Translations under genes and position numbers: made by a program | The notes under the pieces: generated by a model | Seen by the model: the letters and a program-made list of their open reading frames with translations, nothing else | Databases searched by the model: none | What the model was told of the DNA's origin: nothing | Source: Pokkaliibacter sp. MBI-7 | GTDB lineage: Bacteria > Pseudomonadota > Gammaproteobacteria > Pseudomonadales > Balneatricaceae | DNA length: 64,000 bases | NCBI RefSeq assembly: GCF_029846635.1 | Contig: NZ_JARVTG010000001.1 | Span: 1,270,501-1,334,500 of the forward strand | Direction: 5' to 3' | Part shown: piece by piece, positions 1-6,957 of the stretch | Layout: every line of letters starts with the position of its first letter | How positions within the stretch are numbered: position 1 is the stretch's first letter

Positions 1-36
1 CTGCGCGGCGCCCGCCTGCAGCCTCACTACGAATAG
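1..36 (+). CDS. possible C-terminal tail of an upstream gene (partial)
   Basis: Frame 1 is open from the first base and stops at a TAG at 34-36, giving the tail LRGARLQPHYE. Eleven codons are too few to name a family. It lies on the same strand as the XapX gene 79 bases downstream, so it may be the preceding gene of that operon. It could equally be chance. Confidence 0.25.
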   Translation: MRGARLQPHYE

Positions 37-115
37 TCACCAGCCACGGCAGGCCTGTGCGCCAGTAGCGCGTTCTGAGCCTGACGTACCTGTACCGGTT
101 TCACGGGAGAAAATG

Positions 116-271
116 ATGGACGTATTCTATGCCGCGCTGGCCGGACTGGCCGCAGGGCTGTTTTTCAGCTGGCTGAAGCTGCCGCTGCCTGCACCACCAA
201 CCTTAAGCGGTATCGTCGGCGCAGTCGGCGTCTTTGGCGGCAGTGTGATCTATCGCTGGCTGTTCAGCTGA
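116..271 (+). CDS. XapX (DUF1427-like) small membrane protein
   Basis: A 51-residue protein of two short hydrophobic segments joined by a Pro-rich turn (LPLPAPPTLSGIVG, about residues 21-34). This is the layout of the XapX family, in which a PAPP motif is followed by a glycine-rich second helix. The function of the family is not established; members are inner-membrane peptides usually sitting beside catabolic or transport genes. The ATG at 116 was preferred to the one at 113 because GGGAGA at 105-110 gives better spacing. The last codons and the stop lie inside a perfect 34-bp palindrome. Recognition rests on motif memory over a short sequence. Confidence 0.6.
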   Translation: MDVFYAALAGLAAGLFFSWLKLPLPAPPTLSGIVGAVGVFGGSVIYRWLFS

Positions 272-284
272 ACAGCCAGCGATA
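251..284. repeat. perfect 34-bp palindrome spanning the xapX stop codon
   Basis: Bases 251-267 are the exact reverse complement of 268-284 with no spacer, and the XapX stop codon (269-271) is at the centre. The RNA could form a long hairpin with a minimal loop. No T-run follows, so it is not a textbook intrinsic terminator. It may be a processing or anti-decay stem or a protein-binding site. Confidence 0.85.
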
Positions 285-308
285 CCTGCGCAGTACAGTA
301 CGCAGGTA
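283..308 (+). terminator. second hairpin behind xapX
   Basis: TACCTGCG (283-290) pairs with CGCAGGTA (301-308) across a 10-base loop. It follows directly on the 34-bp palindrome and shares two bases with it. There is no T-tract, so a role in termination or 3'-end protection is only inferred from position between convergent genes. Confidence 0.45.
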
Positions 309-362
309 CGCTCACACCACCTGCTGATACTCAGCCCCCCTGACGCTCAGAAGCTGTGCTGC

Positions 363-2036
363 TCAGCGTAACCATAAGGGTGGCAGTTGTGGCGCCAGCC
401 CGCTCACCAGTGCCTCACAGCAGTCGCTCAGGCTGCCAAAGCGCACCGCCCGCCCACTCAGCCCCGGCGCATAGTGGGCGTATTTGCCGGAGTTGGTCAT
501 CAGGGTACGAGCGTCAGGCGGGAATACCGGCTCGGAAATGGAGCACCAGCAAATATCCGGGTGCACCTTCAGCCCGGCCTGCTGCAGGGCGGCCAGCGTG
601 CCATCCTGTTCGGCTGCCGCCAGCGTCGCCCGCCCCACGGTGACAATACCGCTGACACCTTCGGCACACTGCTGTCCGGCCATCCGCTGCGCCAGTGCCC
701 TGCACTCATTGTGGGAGAAATGCGGGCTGCCAAAGGCCACCAGCTCCACCTTGTGATCACCGCTGTTGAACTGCTGCCAGGCCCGCAGGAAATCAGCCCG
801 GCTCACATGCTGCTGATCGGCCTCACTGCTGACAAGGTCGGCCTCCGGCGTCACGCCCTGCACATGCAGCATCGGTGCGGCAGAGGTGGTGCCAAAGGCG
901 CCACACAGTGCCTTCAGATCATCCTCATCGGGCGCCATCTGACTGACTCCGCAGATCACAGGAATGCGGTCCGGCGCCAGCTCCCCGGCCAGATAACCCA
1001 GCAGCGGCCAGAAGGCATCATCCCAGTCACTCATCGCTTCGACCGTAATCACCCGGCGTGCAGCACGCTGTGGCTGCAGATAAACACCGCTCAGCGGTGC
1101 CCGTCCGGTGACGGCGATACACAGATCAAGAAAGTCAGGGTGTTTGGCAGTACGCGCGCCCAGCACGCTGTTGGCATAGATCACCGCATTGGACTCAGCC
1201 CAGGCCACACGGTCACCGGCAGCAGGCTTGCTCTCCAGCAGATAGGGCGCACAGGTGAAACTGGCGCGGGCACCCATATGCACATAGGCATCGGCCAGCT
1301 GACTGGCAGGCTGGCCAAAGGCCGGATCAACGCCCTGCTGGCGCCAGTTGGCGTAATCAACAGAAATAGCATTCATGGTGGTGGGCACCCGCACTCTGGC
1401 TCCCAGCTGGTCAAAGTGCCGGGCAAAGCGCAGCAGCGCCGGGCTGGCATAGATGCAGCCATCAATGTGCACCTGAGAGATATCAATAAACTGCTGAGCG
1501 CCATCAATAGCAGCCACACTGCACAGGATGCGCATAGCCAGCTGTGCGGCTTCGCCCTGTTCGCCATCAAGCATGGCCTGATCAGCGTCAGACAGCTGCA
1601 GCTGCCCGCCAGCCACCGGCTGCAGCGCCATATGCCGCCCGCCACTAACCACTTCACCGGGCGACAGGGCCACCTGTGCCTGTGCCGAGACCCAGGCGAA
1701 AGCCTCGCTGTCGAGCTGCACCACCGGCAGGGTGGCAGCAAAAACATGGTGGGCCACCAGTGCACCGAGGGTCAGCACCCCTTCCTGCTCACGAAAGATC
1801 AGGGCAGCCGGGGCATTACCGTTCTGGATCAGCTCCAGCAGCACGCCACTGCCGGTGCAGGAGCCACGACTGGTCGGCAGCACCAGCACCTTGCCTGCCA
1901 GACTCTGGCCATGCAGCGGATGATGGGCATCAATCACCCGGCCACTGGCACCATCCACCCCACCCCAGAAACTCAGCCCTTCATCACAGGCGAGGACAGG
2001 GCCTGCAGCGTGGCCGGCAAGGATACAACGCGACAT
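363..2036 (-). CDS. aconitase X family protein, probable cis-3-hydroxy-L-proline dehydratase
   Basis: 557 residues. The N-terminal ~130 residues match the AcnX swivelling domain (DUF126: ILAGHAAGPVL, then PTSRGSCTGSGVLLELI). The remainder matches the large AcnX catalytic domain (DUF521), for example PTTMNAISVDYANW and the C-terminal TNSGKYAHYAPG. In many bacteria these parts are separate subunits; here they are one chain. Characterised bacterial AcnX enzymes dehydrate cis-3-hydroxy-L-proline to a pyrroline carboxylate; other members act in the archaeal mevalonate route. The start at 2036 was chosen over the longer frame to 2087 because AAGGAG lies just upstream of this ATG. No other hydroxyproline catabolic gene is adjacent, so substrate is inferred from family only. 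Confidence 0.8.
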   Translation of the reverse strand: MSRCILAGHAAGPVLACDEGLSFWGGVDGASGRVIDAHHPLHGQSLAGKVLVLPTSRGSCTGSGVLLELIQNGNAPAALIFREQEGVLTLGALVAHHVFAATLPVVQLDSEAFAWVSAQAQVALSPGEVVSGGRHMALQPVAGGQLQLSDADQAMLDGEQGEAAQLAMRILCSVAAIDGAQQFIDISQVHIDGCIYASPALLRFARHFDQLGARVRVPTTMNAISVDYANWRQQGVDPAFGQPASQLADAYVHMGARASFTCAPYLLESKPAAGDRVAWAESNAVIYANSVLGARTAKHPDFLDLCIAVTGRAPLSGVYLQPQRAARRVITVEAMSDWDDAFWPLLGYLAGELAPDRIPVICGVSQMAPDEDDLKALCGAFGTTSAAPMLHVQGVTPEADLVSSEADQQHVSRADFLRAWQQFNSGDHKVELVAFGSPHFSHNECRALAQRMAGQQCAEGVSGIVTVGRATLAAAEQDGTLAALQQAGLKVHPDICWCSISEPVFPPDARTLMTNSGKYAHYAPGLSGRAVRFGSLSDCCEALVSGLAPQLPPLWLR

Positions 2037-2358
2037 GGGGAACTCCTTGAATCGGGCAGTAGGATACCTGGGAATAATGGCATGCAATATACAAACATCA
2101 CCGCCCGGTTAGTCAACCACCCATGGTGACACCCAGCGCGTCAGCGGATGCTCCACGGCGTAGCGCTGCGTACCTTTGCTCGGGATTCAGTGCTGCACCT
2201 GAACAATCGCCCATGCTCATGCGCACAAGATCTTCGACACACCCGTATACAAATTTTACCTTGAATACACAAAACCTCATGTTTACATTGTCACCACTGA
2301 TTACAACAGGCTCAGGATCGTCACTGAACAGACTGAGTCGCCAAACCGCAGAGCTTTG
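2037..2358. other. intergenic region between divergent genes
   Basis: 322 bases with no convincing gene. It must hold the promoters of the divergent dehydratase (minus) and ribbon-helix-helix gene (plus). The half nearest the plus-strand gene is AT-richer. ATATACAAAC near 2087 and GTATACAAAT near 2245 resemble each other and could be related regulator sites; this is weak. Confidence 0.4.
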
Positions 2359-2628
2359 ATGATGAAAGACGAACAGAAATCCCAGGTAGTCTCGGTCCGT
2401 TTAAGTGCTGACCAGCTGGAGTTCCTTAACCAGCTGAAAAGCGAAATGGAAGAGGACATGGAAACCGAAATCTCCATGGCCACGGTGGTTCGTCGCATTC
2501 TGTCGCGCTACATCTCCAAACACACCAACAGCGCCCATCTGGAACGTCACAAGCGTTTCGAGACCCTTGAGTCACGGGTGGCCGCGCTGGAGGCGCAACT
2601 GGCGAGTCTGGCAGCCGACGGTAAATAG
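2359..2628 (+). CDS. small ribbon-helix-helix-like protein with C-terminal coiled coil
   Basis: 89 residues. QVVSVRLSADQLEFLNQL near the N-terminus looks like the beta-strand and first helix of a MetJ/Arc/CopG-type DNA-binding fold. ISMATVVRRILSRYI fits the second helix. The last ~30 residues (HKRFETLESRVAALEAQLASL) form a heptad pattern expected to be a coiled coil for oligomerisation. The start is uncertain: ATG at 2359 and 2362 are adjacent and neither has a strong ribosome-binding site. It stands alone, with no toxin or ParA partner next to it. It is probably an autoregulatory transcription factor, target unknown. Confidence 0.6.
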   Translation: MMKDEQKSQVVSVRLSADQLEFLNQLKSEMEEDMETEISMATVVRRILSRYISKHTNSAHLERHKRFETLESRVAALEAQLASLAADGK

Positions 2629-2711
2629 CATTACGTCATCTACTTTCAGCCATTACTGATGGCCGGTTCCCCCTGCTGATCTGGCAGCGGGAGCGGCAGA
2701 GGAATTCTCTT

Positions 2712-3509
2712 ATGATCAAACGTTCTCCTCCCCGTCTGCTCAGCGTCAAACGCAGCTATGCCCTGACTCCCCACATGCAGCGCGTGGTGCTGACGGGTGA
2801 GCAGCTGCTGGACTTCCCCGTCGGTCAGGAAGGCGCCAACGTCAAGCTGCTGATCCCACAGCCCGGCCAGCAAGCCCCCAATCTGGCGGCTTTCCGCACT
2901 CAGGCGGAAGACCGCCCTATCGTTCGGACCTACACCGTTCGCCAGCACCGCCCGGAAGACAATGAACTGGACATCGATTTTGCTATCCATACCGATGCTG
3001 AAGGTCGCGGTGGCCCCGCCTGTGAATGGGCCATCAATGCCCAGCCCGGCGATATGATCGGCGTCGCCGGCCCCGGCCCGCGCAAGCTCAACAGCCTGCA
3101 GGCCGACTGGTTTCTGTTTGCCGCCGATATGACCGCCCTGCCCGCCGCCAGCGCCATTCTGGAATCGCTGGCGGACGACGCCGTCGGTTATGCCTTCTTT
3201 GAGGTAACCAGCAGCGCTGATGCACAACAACTGCGCATCCCCGCCGGTATCAAAGTGAAGTGGCTGGTGCATGCCCATCCTGAAAAGGAGAGCAGCCAGC
3301 TGCTGGAGCAGATGCAGGACTTACAGTGGCCCGCCGGAACACCGAGCATTTTTGTGGCCGGTGAAGGTAATGCGGTACGCAAGATTCGCCAGTATGTGCT
3401 GAAGGAGCGCGGCGTTGCCCGCGACAACGTCTATATCAGCCCCTACTGGAAAATCGGTCTGGTGGAAGACGAGCATCAGGTGCAGAAACGCGCCGAGATG
3501 GAAGACTGA
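2712..3509 (+). CDS. siderophore-interacting protein (NADPH-dependent ferric-chelate reductase)
   Basis: 265 residues of the ViuB/YqjH family, cytoplasmic FAD flavoproteins that reduce Fe(III) held by siderophores and so release it. The FAD-binding RTYTVR motif is at residues 72-77. GDMIGVAGPGPR is the flavin phosphate-binding loop. The C-terminal SIP domain ends with the family-typical FVAGEGNAVRKIR and YISPYWKIG. AGAGGAATTCTC lies before the ATG. It stands alone, 28 kb from the other iron-linked genes of the window, and no Fur site was recognised in the short upstream gap. Function is confident; the siderophore is unknown. Confidence 0.9.
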   Translation: MIKRSPPRLLSVKRSYALTPHMQRVVLTGEQLLDFPVGQEGANVKLLIPQPGQQAPNLAAFRTQAEDRPIVRTYTVRQHRPEDNELDIDFAIHTDAEGRGGPACEWAINAQPGDMIGVAGPGPRKLNSLQADWFLFAADMTALPAASAILESLADDAVGYAFFEVTSSADAQQLRIPAGIKVKWLVHAHPEKESSQLLEQMQDLQWPAGTPSIFVAGEGNAVRKIRQYVLKERGVARDNVYISPYWKIGLVEDEHQVQKRAEMED

Positions 3510-3536
3510 TCCGCAGTACTCGCCATCTTCATTTGT

Positions 3537-3568
3537 CTCTGCCTGCGCCGGTCGAGATGCCGGCAGAG
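3537..3568. terminator. hairpin between convergent genes
   Basis: CTCTGCC (3537-3543) pairs with GGCAGAG (3562-3568), with a nested CCGG/CCGG pair inside. It lies between the convergent ferric reductase and outer-membrane factor genes, so it may end transcription from both sides. No long T-run is present. Confidence 0.45.
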
Positions 3569-3592
3569 TGTGCTGATGTCACCAGCCACACC

Positions 3593-5053
3593 TTACTGAA
3601 CCGCCAGTGTGCCGGCTGACACAGGCTGCCAGCCACCGCCCAGTGCTTTGAAGGTAGCGATAGCGGCGCGGGCGGTTTCCGTCTGTGCCGTGGCTCTGGC
3701 ATCGGCGACCTGTAACAGGGTCTCATCGGCATGCAGCACATCAATCAGACTGGCCACGCCGCGCTGATATGCCACAAAGGCAGATGCTCTGGCTCGGCTA
3801 AGGGACGCCTCACCGGCAACCAGCGTAGTGCTTTGCACCCCGCGATTGAGCAGCGCTGAAAATGCGTTCTCCACCTCTTCCGTGGCATGCAGCACCGCTT
3901 CACGATAAGCCGCCAGCGCCTCCGCATCCCGCCCTTTAGCCTGCTCAATCTGTGCATTGATGCGACCGAAATCAAACAGACGCCAGCGCAGACCCAGCAC
4001 ACCCGAGGCCTCACCCGCCCCACTGGTGAACAGATTGCCGCTGGCGATGACGGTGGCACTGCCCAGCATGCCACTCAGGGAAAAGTGCGGATAATAGCCG
4101 GCCATCGCTTCGCCAATGCGGGCATTGGCAGCGGCGAGCCGGCGCTCGGCCACCATCAGGTCAGGGCGTCGCTGCAGCAGCTCAGCCGGAGAGCCCAGCG
4201 CTGTCAGTGATGGCGTGGCAGGAATCGGTGCCGGCACGGCCAGTTCCGACCGGTAAGTGCCCGGTGGCGCACCGACGATGACGTCCATGGCATTCATCGC
4301 CACATCAAGGTTAGTCTGCAGCACCGGAATACTGGCCTGGACCTGCGCCAGCGCCCCCTCCGTCTGCCGCAGCTGGTACTCGGCAGCCAGCCCTCTGGCG
4401 TACAGCAAACCCACTTTCGCCAGCAGATCCTGCTCGGTAGCCACCTGCTTTCGGGCAATATCCAGCCGTGCCTGCAGACCACGAACGGTAATGTAGATGT
4501 CTGCCGTCTGAGCAGCGACGGCCAGCCGCGTTGCCGCAGCACCGGCACGGGAAGCCTGGTAATCCGCCAGCGCCGCTTCCCTGCCACGGCGCAGCCCACC
4601 AAACACATCCACCTCCCAGCTGGCGGTCAGATCCGTCTGATAGGCATTTCCCCATCGGTCGTATCCTGGCGTAGCATTAAGCACCTGCCCAAGCGGGGTC
4701 TCTGCTGACTGGTAGGCTCGGGCGGCAGAGCCACTCAGATCTGCCGCAGGTAACAGGGCAGCGTGGGCGGCCCCAAGTCCGGCACGGGCCTGAGCGACGC
4801 GTGCCTGCGCCTGCGCCAGATCCAGATTCTGCTCCAGAGCGAGCGATACAAAGCGCGTCAGCATGGGATCGTTGAACGTCTGCCACCAGCTGGCCAGCTC
4901 AGCCGCAGACGGGCTTCCCTCTCGCCGCTGCGCTTCCTGTGCAGCGTAATGAGTCAGAAGCGGCGCCGCGGGACGGTGATACTCCGGGCCAACCGCGCAG
5001 CCAGCGAGCACGCCGGTGCAGAGCAAAAACATAATAGAGCGACGAGGGAACAT
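3593..5053 (-). CDS. outer-membrane factor (lipoprotein) of an RND efflux system, NodT/OprM-type
   Basis: 486 residues. The N-terminus MFPRRSIMFLLCTGVLAGC has a lipobox (LAGC), followed by AVGPEYHRPAAP, the usual start of mature OprM/NodT channels. Two outer-membrane-efflux repeats follow with typical long helices (for example LAQAQARVAQARAGLGAA and LLQRRPDLMVAERRLAAANA). It forms the trimeric TolC-like duct through the outer membrane. The start at 5053 has AAGGA upstream and gives a proper signal; the longer frame to 5113 would run through an operator and is rejected. It is transcribed divergently from its probable TetR repressor, and the adaptor and pump lie just beyond that gene. Confidence 0.9.
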   Translation of the reverse strand: MFPRRSIMFLLCTGVLAGCAVGPEYHRPAAPLLTHYAAQEAQRREGSPSAAELASWWQTFNDPMLTRFVSLALEQNLDLAQAQARVAQARAGLGAAHAALLPAADLSGSAARAYQSAETPLGQVLNATPGYDRWGNAYQTDLTASWEVDVFGGLRRGREAALADYQASRAGAAATRLAVAAQTADIYITVRGLQARLDIARKQVATEQDLLAKVGLLYARGLAAEYQLRQTEGALAQVQASIPVLQTNLDVAMNAMDVIVGAPPGTYRSELAVPAPIPATPSLTALGSPAELLQRRPDLMVAERRLAAANARIGEAMAGYYPHFSLSGMLGSATVIASGNLFTSGAGEASGVLGLRWRLFDFGRINAQIEQAKGRDAEALAAYREAVLHATEEVENAFSALLNRGVQSTTLVAGEASLSRARASAFVAYQRGVASLIDVLHADETLLQVADARATAQTETARAAIATFKALGGGWQPVSAGTLAVQ

Positions 5054-5079
5054 AATGATCCTTGGACTCGGGCCAGACA

Positions 5080-5103
5080 GTGACCATAATATGAATCGGT
5101 CAC
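5080..5103. promoter_or_regulatory. TetR operator O1 (GTGACC-N12-GGTCAC)
   Basis: Inverted repeat GTGACC (5080-5085) and GGTCAC (5098-5103) with a 12-base spacer. It lies between the outer-membrane-factor start and the tetR start, and the spacer contains a TATTAT on the minus strand. The same repeat with identical spacing recurs at 5788-5811, which makes regulator binding likely. Confidence 0.75.
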
Positions 5104-5141
5104 TCATTGTCAATCCATAAAGCTGAAGGTAAGCTGACCCA

Positions 5142-5759
5142 ATGACTACTTCACCTACCCCTACGCCTCCTCAACGAGGCCCCTCGGACCACGATGTCCG
5201 GGATCAGATCGTGCAGGCCGCGACCGAATACTTTGGCCGTTACGGCTATGAAAAAACCACCGTGTCCGATCTGGCCAAAGCCATCGGTTTCTCCAAGGCC
5301 TACATCTACAAGTTTTTCGACTCCAAACAGGCCATTGGGGAGGTGATCTGCAGTAATCGCCTGCAGATGATCATGACCACAGTGGATGACGCCATACGCA
5401 GTGTGCCCACCGCACCAGAGCAGCTACGCCGCATGTTCCGTGCCCTGGTGGAAGCCGGCAGCTACCTGTTCTTTCACGACCGCAAGCTCTACGACATCGC
5501 GGCCACCTCAGCCAGCGAGGCATGGCCATCGGTGCAGGCCTATGAAAACTACCTCAAGGCACTGGTGTTACAGATTATCCGCGAGGGCCGTGAAGCCGGC
5601 GACTTTGAACGCAAAACCCCGCTCGATGAGGCCGTCAACGCCATCTATCTGGTCATGCGCCCCTACGTCAACCCACTGCTGCTGCAGCACAATCTCGACC
5701 ATGCCACCGAGGCTACCGGCCACCTGTCCAGTCTCATCCTGCGCAGTCTGGCACCGTAA
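5142..5759 (+). CDS. TetR/AcrR family transcriptional repressor of the efflux genes
   Basis: 205 residues. The N-terminal helix-turn-helix spans about residues 20-65 (IVQAATEYFGRYGYEKTT, then LAKAIGFSKAYIYKFF). The C-terminal ligand domain is helical, with the SKAYIYKFFDSKQAIGEVI linker seen in repressors of RND pumps. It sits between the divergent outer-membrane factor and the adaptor gene. The paired 24-bp operators in the two promoter gaps suggest that it represses both transcripts and probably itself. The inducer cannot be told from sequence. Confidence 0.88.
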   Translation: MTTSPTPTPPQRGPSDHDVRDQIVQAATEYFGRYGYEKTTVSDLAKAIGFSKAYIYKFFDSKQAIGEVICSNRLQMIMTTVDDAIRSVPTAPEQLRRMFRALVEAGSYLFFHDRKLYDIAATSASEAWPSVQAYENYLKALVLQIIREGREAGDFERKTPLDEAVNAIYLVMRPYVNPLLLQHNLDHATEATGHLSSLILRSLAP

Positions 5760-5787
5760 TGACGTCATACGACCACTATCTCACATA

Positions 5788-5811
5788 GTGACCATTGACT
5801 AATTTGGTCAC
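5788..5811. promoter_or_regulatory. TetR operator O2 (GTGACC-N12-GGTCAC)
   Basis: GTGACC (5788-5793) and GGTCAC (5806-5811) with the same 12-base spacer as O1. It is 45 bases before the adaptor gene. TTGACT (5795-5800), a -35-like hexamer, falls inside the spacer, so repressor binding would block RNA polymerase. Confidence 0.75.
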
Positions 5812-5856
5812 ATGAAAAAGAATGGGGACACTGTTTCTTCGTGAAGAAGGGTTCCC

Positions 5857-6957
5857 ATGCTTCAACGCCATCTTGCCTCCTGCCTTTTCTGCCTGTTGCC
5901 GCTGACGCCAGCGGCATTCGGTGATAACGCCGACCCTCGCACTGAGCCGCCACTCGTCCGCGTCACTTCGGTACAAAACGCCGCCACAGCCTCACGCTCA
6001 TTCACCGGTGTCGTTGCTGCCCGGGTGCAGAGTGACCTTGGTTTTCGCGTTTCCGGCAAGGTGCTGGAGCGCCTTGTCGATACCGGCCAGTCAGTGCAAC
6101 GAGGCCAGCCTCTGATGCGTATAGACCCTGTCGATCTGGGATTGCAGGCGAAAGCACAGAAAGAAGCCGTCGCGGCAGCACAGGTGCATGCCCGGCAAAC
6201 CGCTGACGACGAAGCCCGCTATCGCGATCTGGTCGCCGCCGGGGCGGTGTCCGCCTCGGCCTATGGCCAGATCAAGGCGGCAGCCGACGCGGCCCGTGCC
6301 CAGCTGAAAGCAGCGGAAGCGCAGGCCAGTGTCGCCGGCAATGCCTCCAGCTATGCCGTGCTGCTGGCCGATGCGGATGGAGTGGTGGTGGCCACACACG
6401 CGGAACCCGGTCAGGTCGTCACGGCCGGGCAGCCTGTCATCCGTCTGGCACGGGCCGGGCAGCGTGAAGCCGTGGTGTATCTGCCCGAGACCCTGAGACC
6501 TGCGGTCGGCTCTTCTGCGCAGGCCACACTGTACGGTGATCCGCACAACGCCCTGCCCGCCCGGCTGCGCCTGCTGTCTGATGCGGCAGACCCGCTGACG
6601 CGCACCTATGAAGCCCGATACATCCTTGAAGGCGTGCAGGCACAGGCGCCGCTGGGTGCCACTGTCACCGTCGCCATTCCTGCCGGCAATACCTCTGCCT
6701 CCGCCGTCCAGGTGCCGATTGGCGCGCTGTTTGACGCTGGCTCCGGGCCAGGCGTCTGGGCGGTCGCGGGTGACCCGGCGACCACACAATGGCATCCGGT
6801 CACGATTCTCAGCCTGTCCGACGAGACGGCGCAGGTCGAGAGCAATCTGCCCCTCGGTGCGCAGATCGTCGCGCTTGGCGCCCATCTCCTCAGGGAGGGC
6901 GAGCAGGTCAGAATGCTGAGCGAAGGAAGCCACTCTGTCGCCGGAGGTCGTCCATGA
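5857..6957 (+). CDS. RND efflux periplasmic adaptor (membrane-fusion protein)
   Basis: 366 residues. The signal peptide is about residues 1-22 (LASCLFCLLPLTPAAFG). A split biotinyl-lipoyl domain follows (GFRVSGKVLERLVDTGQSVQ and later DADGVVVATHAEPGQVV) around an alpha-helical hairpin rich in Ala and Gln, then beta-barrel and membrane-proximal domains. It bridges the inner-membrane pump to the outer-membrane duct. Its stop overlaps the pump start as ATGA (6954-6957), so the two are translationally coupled. The gene lies directly behind operator O2. Confidence 0.9.
   Translation: MLQRHLASCLFCLLPLTPAAFGDNADPRTEPPLVRVTSVQNAATASRSFTGVVAARVQSDLGFRVSGKVLERLVDTGQSVQRGQPLMRIDPVDLGLQAKAQKEAVAAAQVHARQTADDEARYRDLVAAGAVSASAYGQIKAAADAARAQLKAAEAQASVAGNASSYAVLLADADGVVVATHAEPGQVVTAGQPVIRLARAGQREAVVYLPETLRPAVGSSAQATLYGDPHNALPARLRLLSDAADPLTRTYEARYILEGVQAQAPLGATVTVAIPAGNTSASAVQVPIGALFDAGSGPGVWAVAGDPATTQWHPVTILSLSDETAQVESNLPLGAQIVALGAHLLREGEQVRMLSEGSHSVAGGRP

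Noticed and set aside
387..2129. Long plus-strand open frame of 580 codons opposite the aconitase X gene
   Set aside because: It is the antisense shadow of a protein with clear AcnX domains; its own translation has no recognisable domain and no ribosome-binding site.
6091..6933. 280-codon minus-strand frame inside the adaptor gene
   Set aside because: Shadow of the HlyD-like adaptor; Arg/Gly/His-rich translation without any family pattern.
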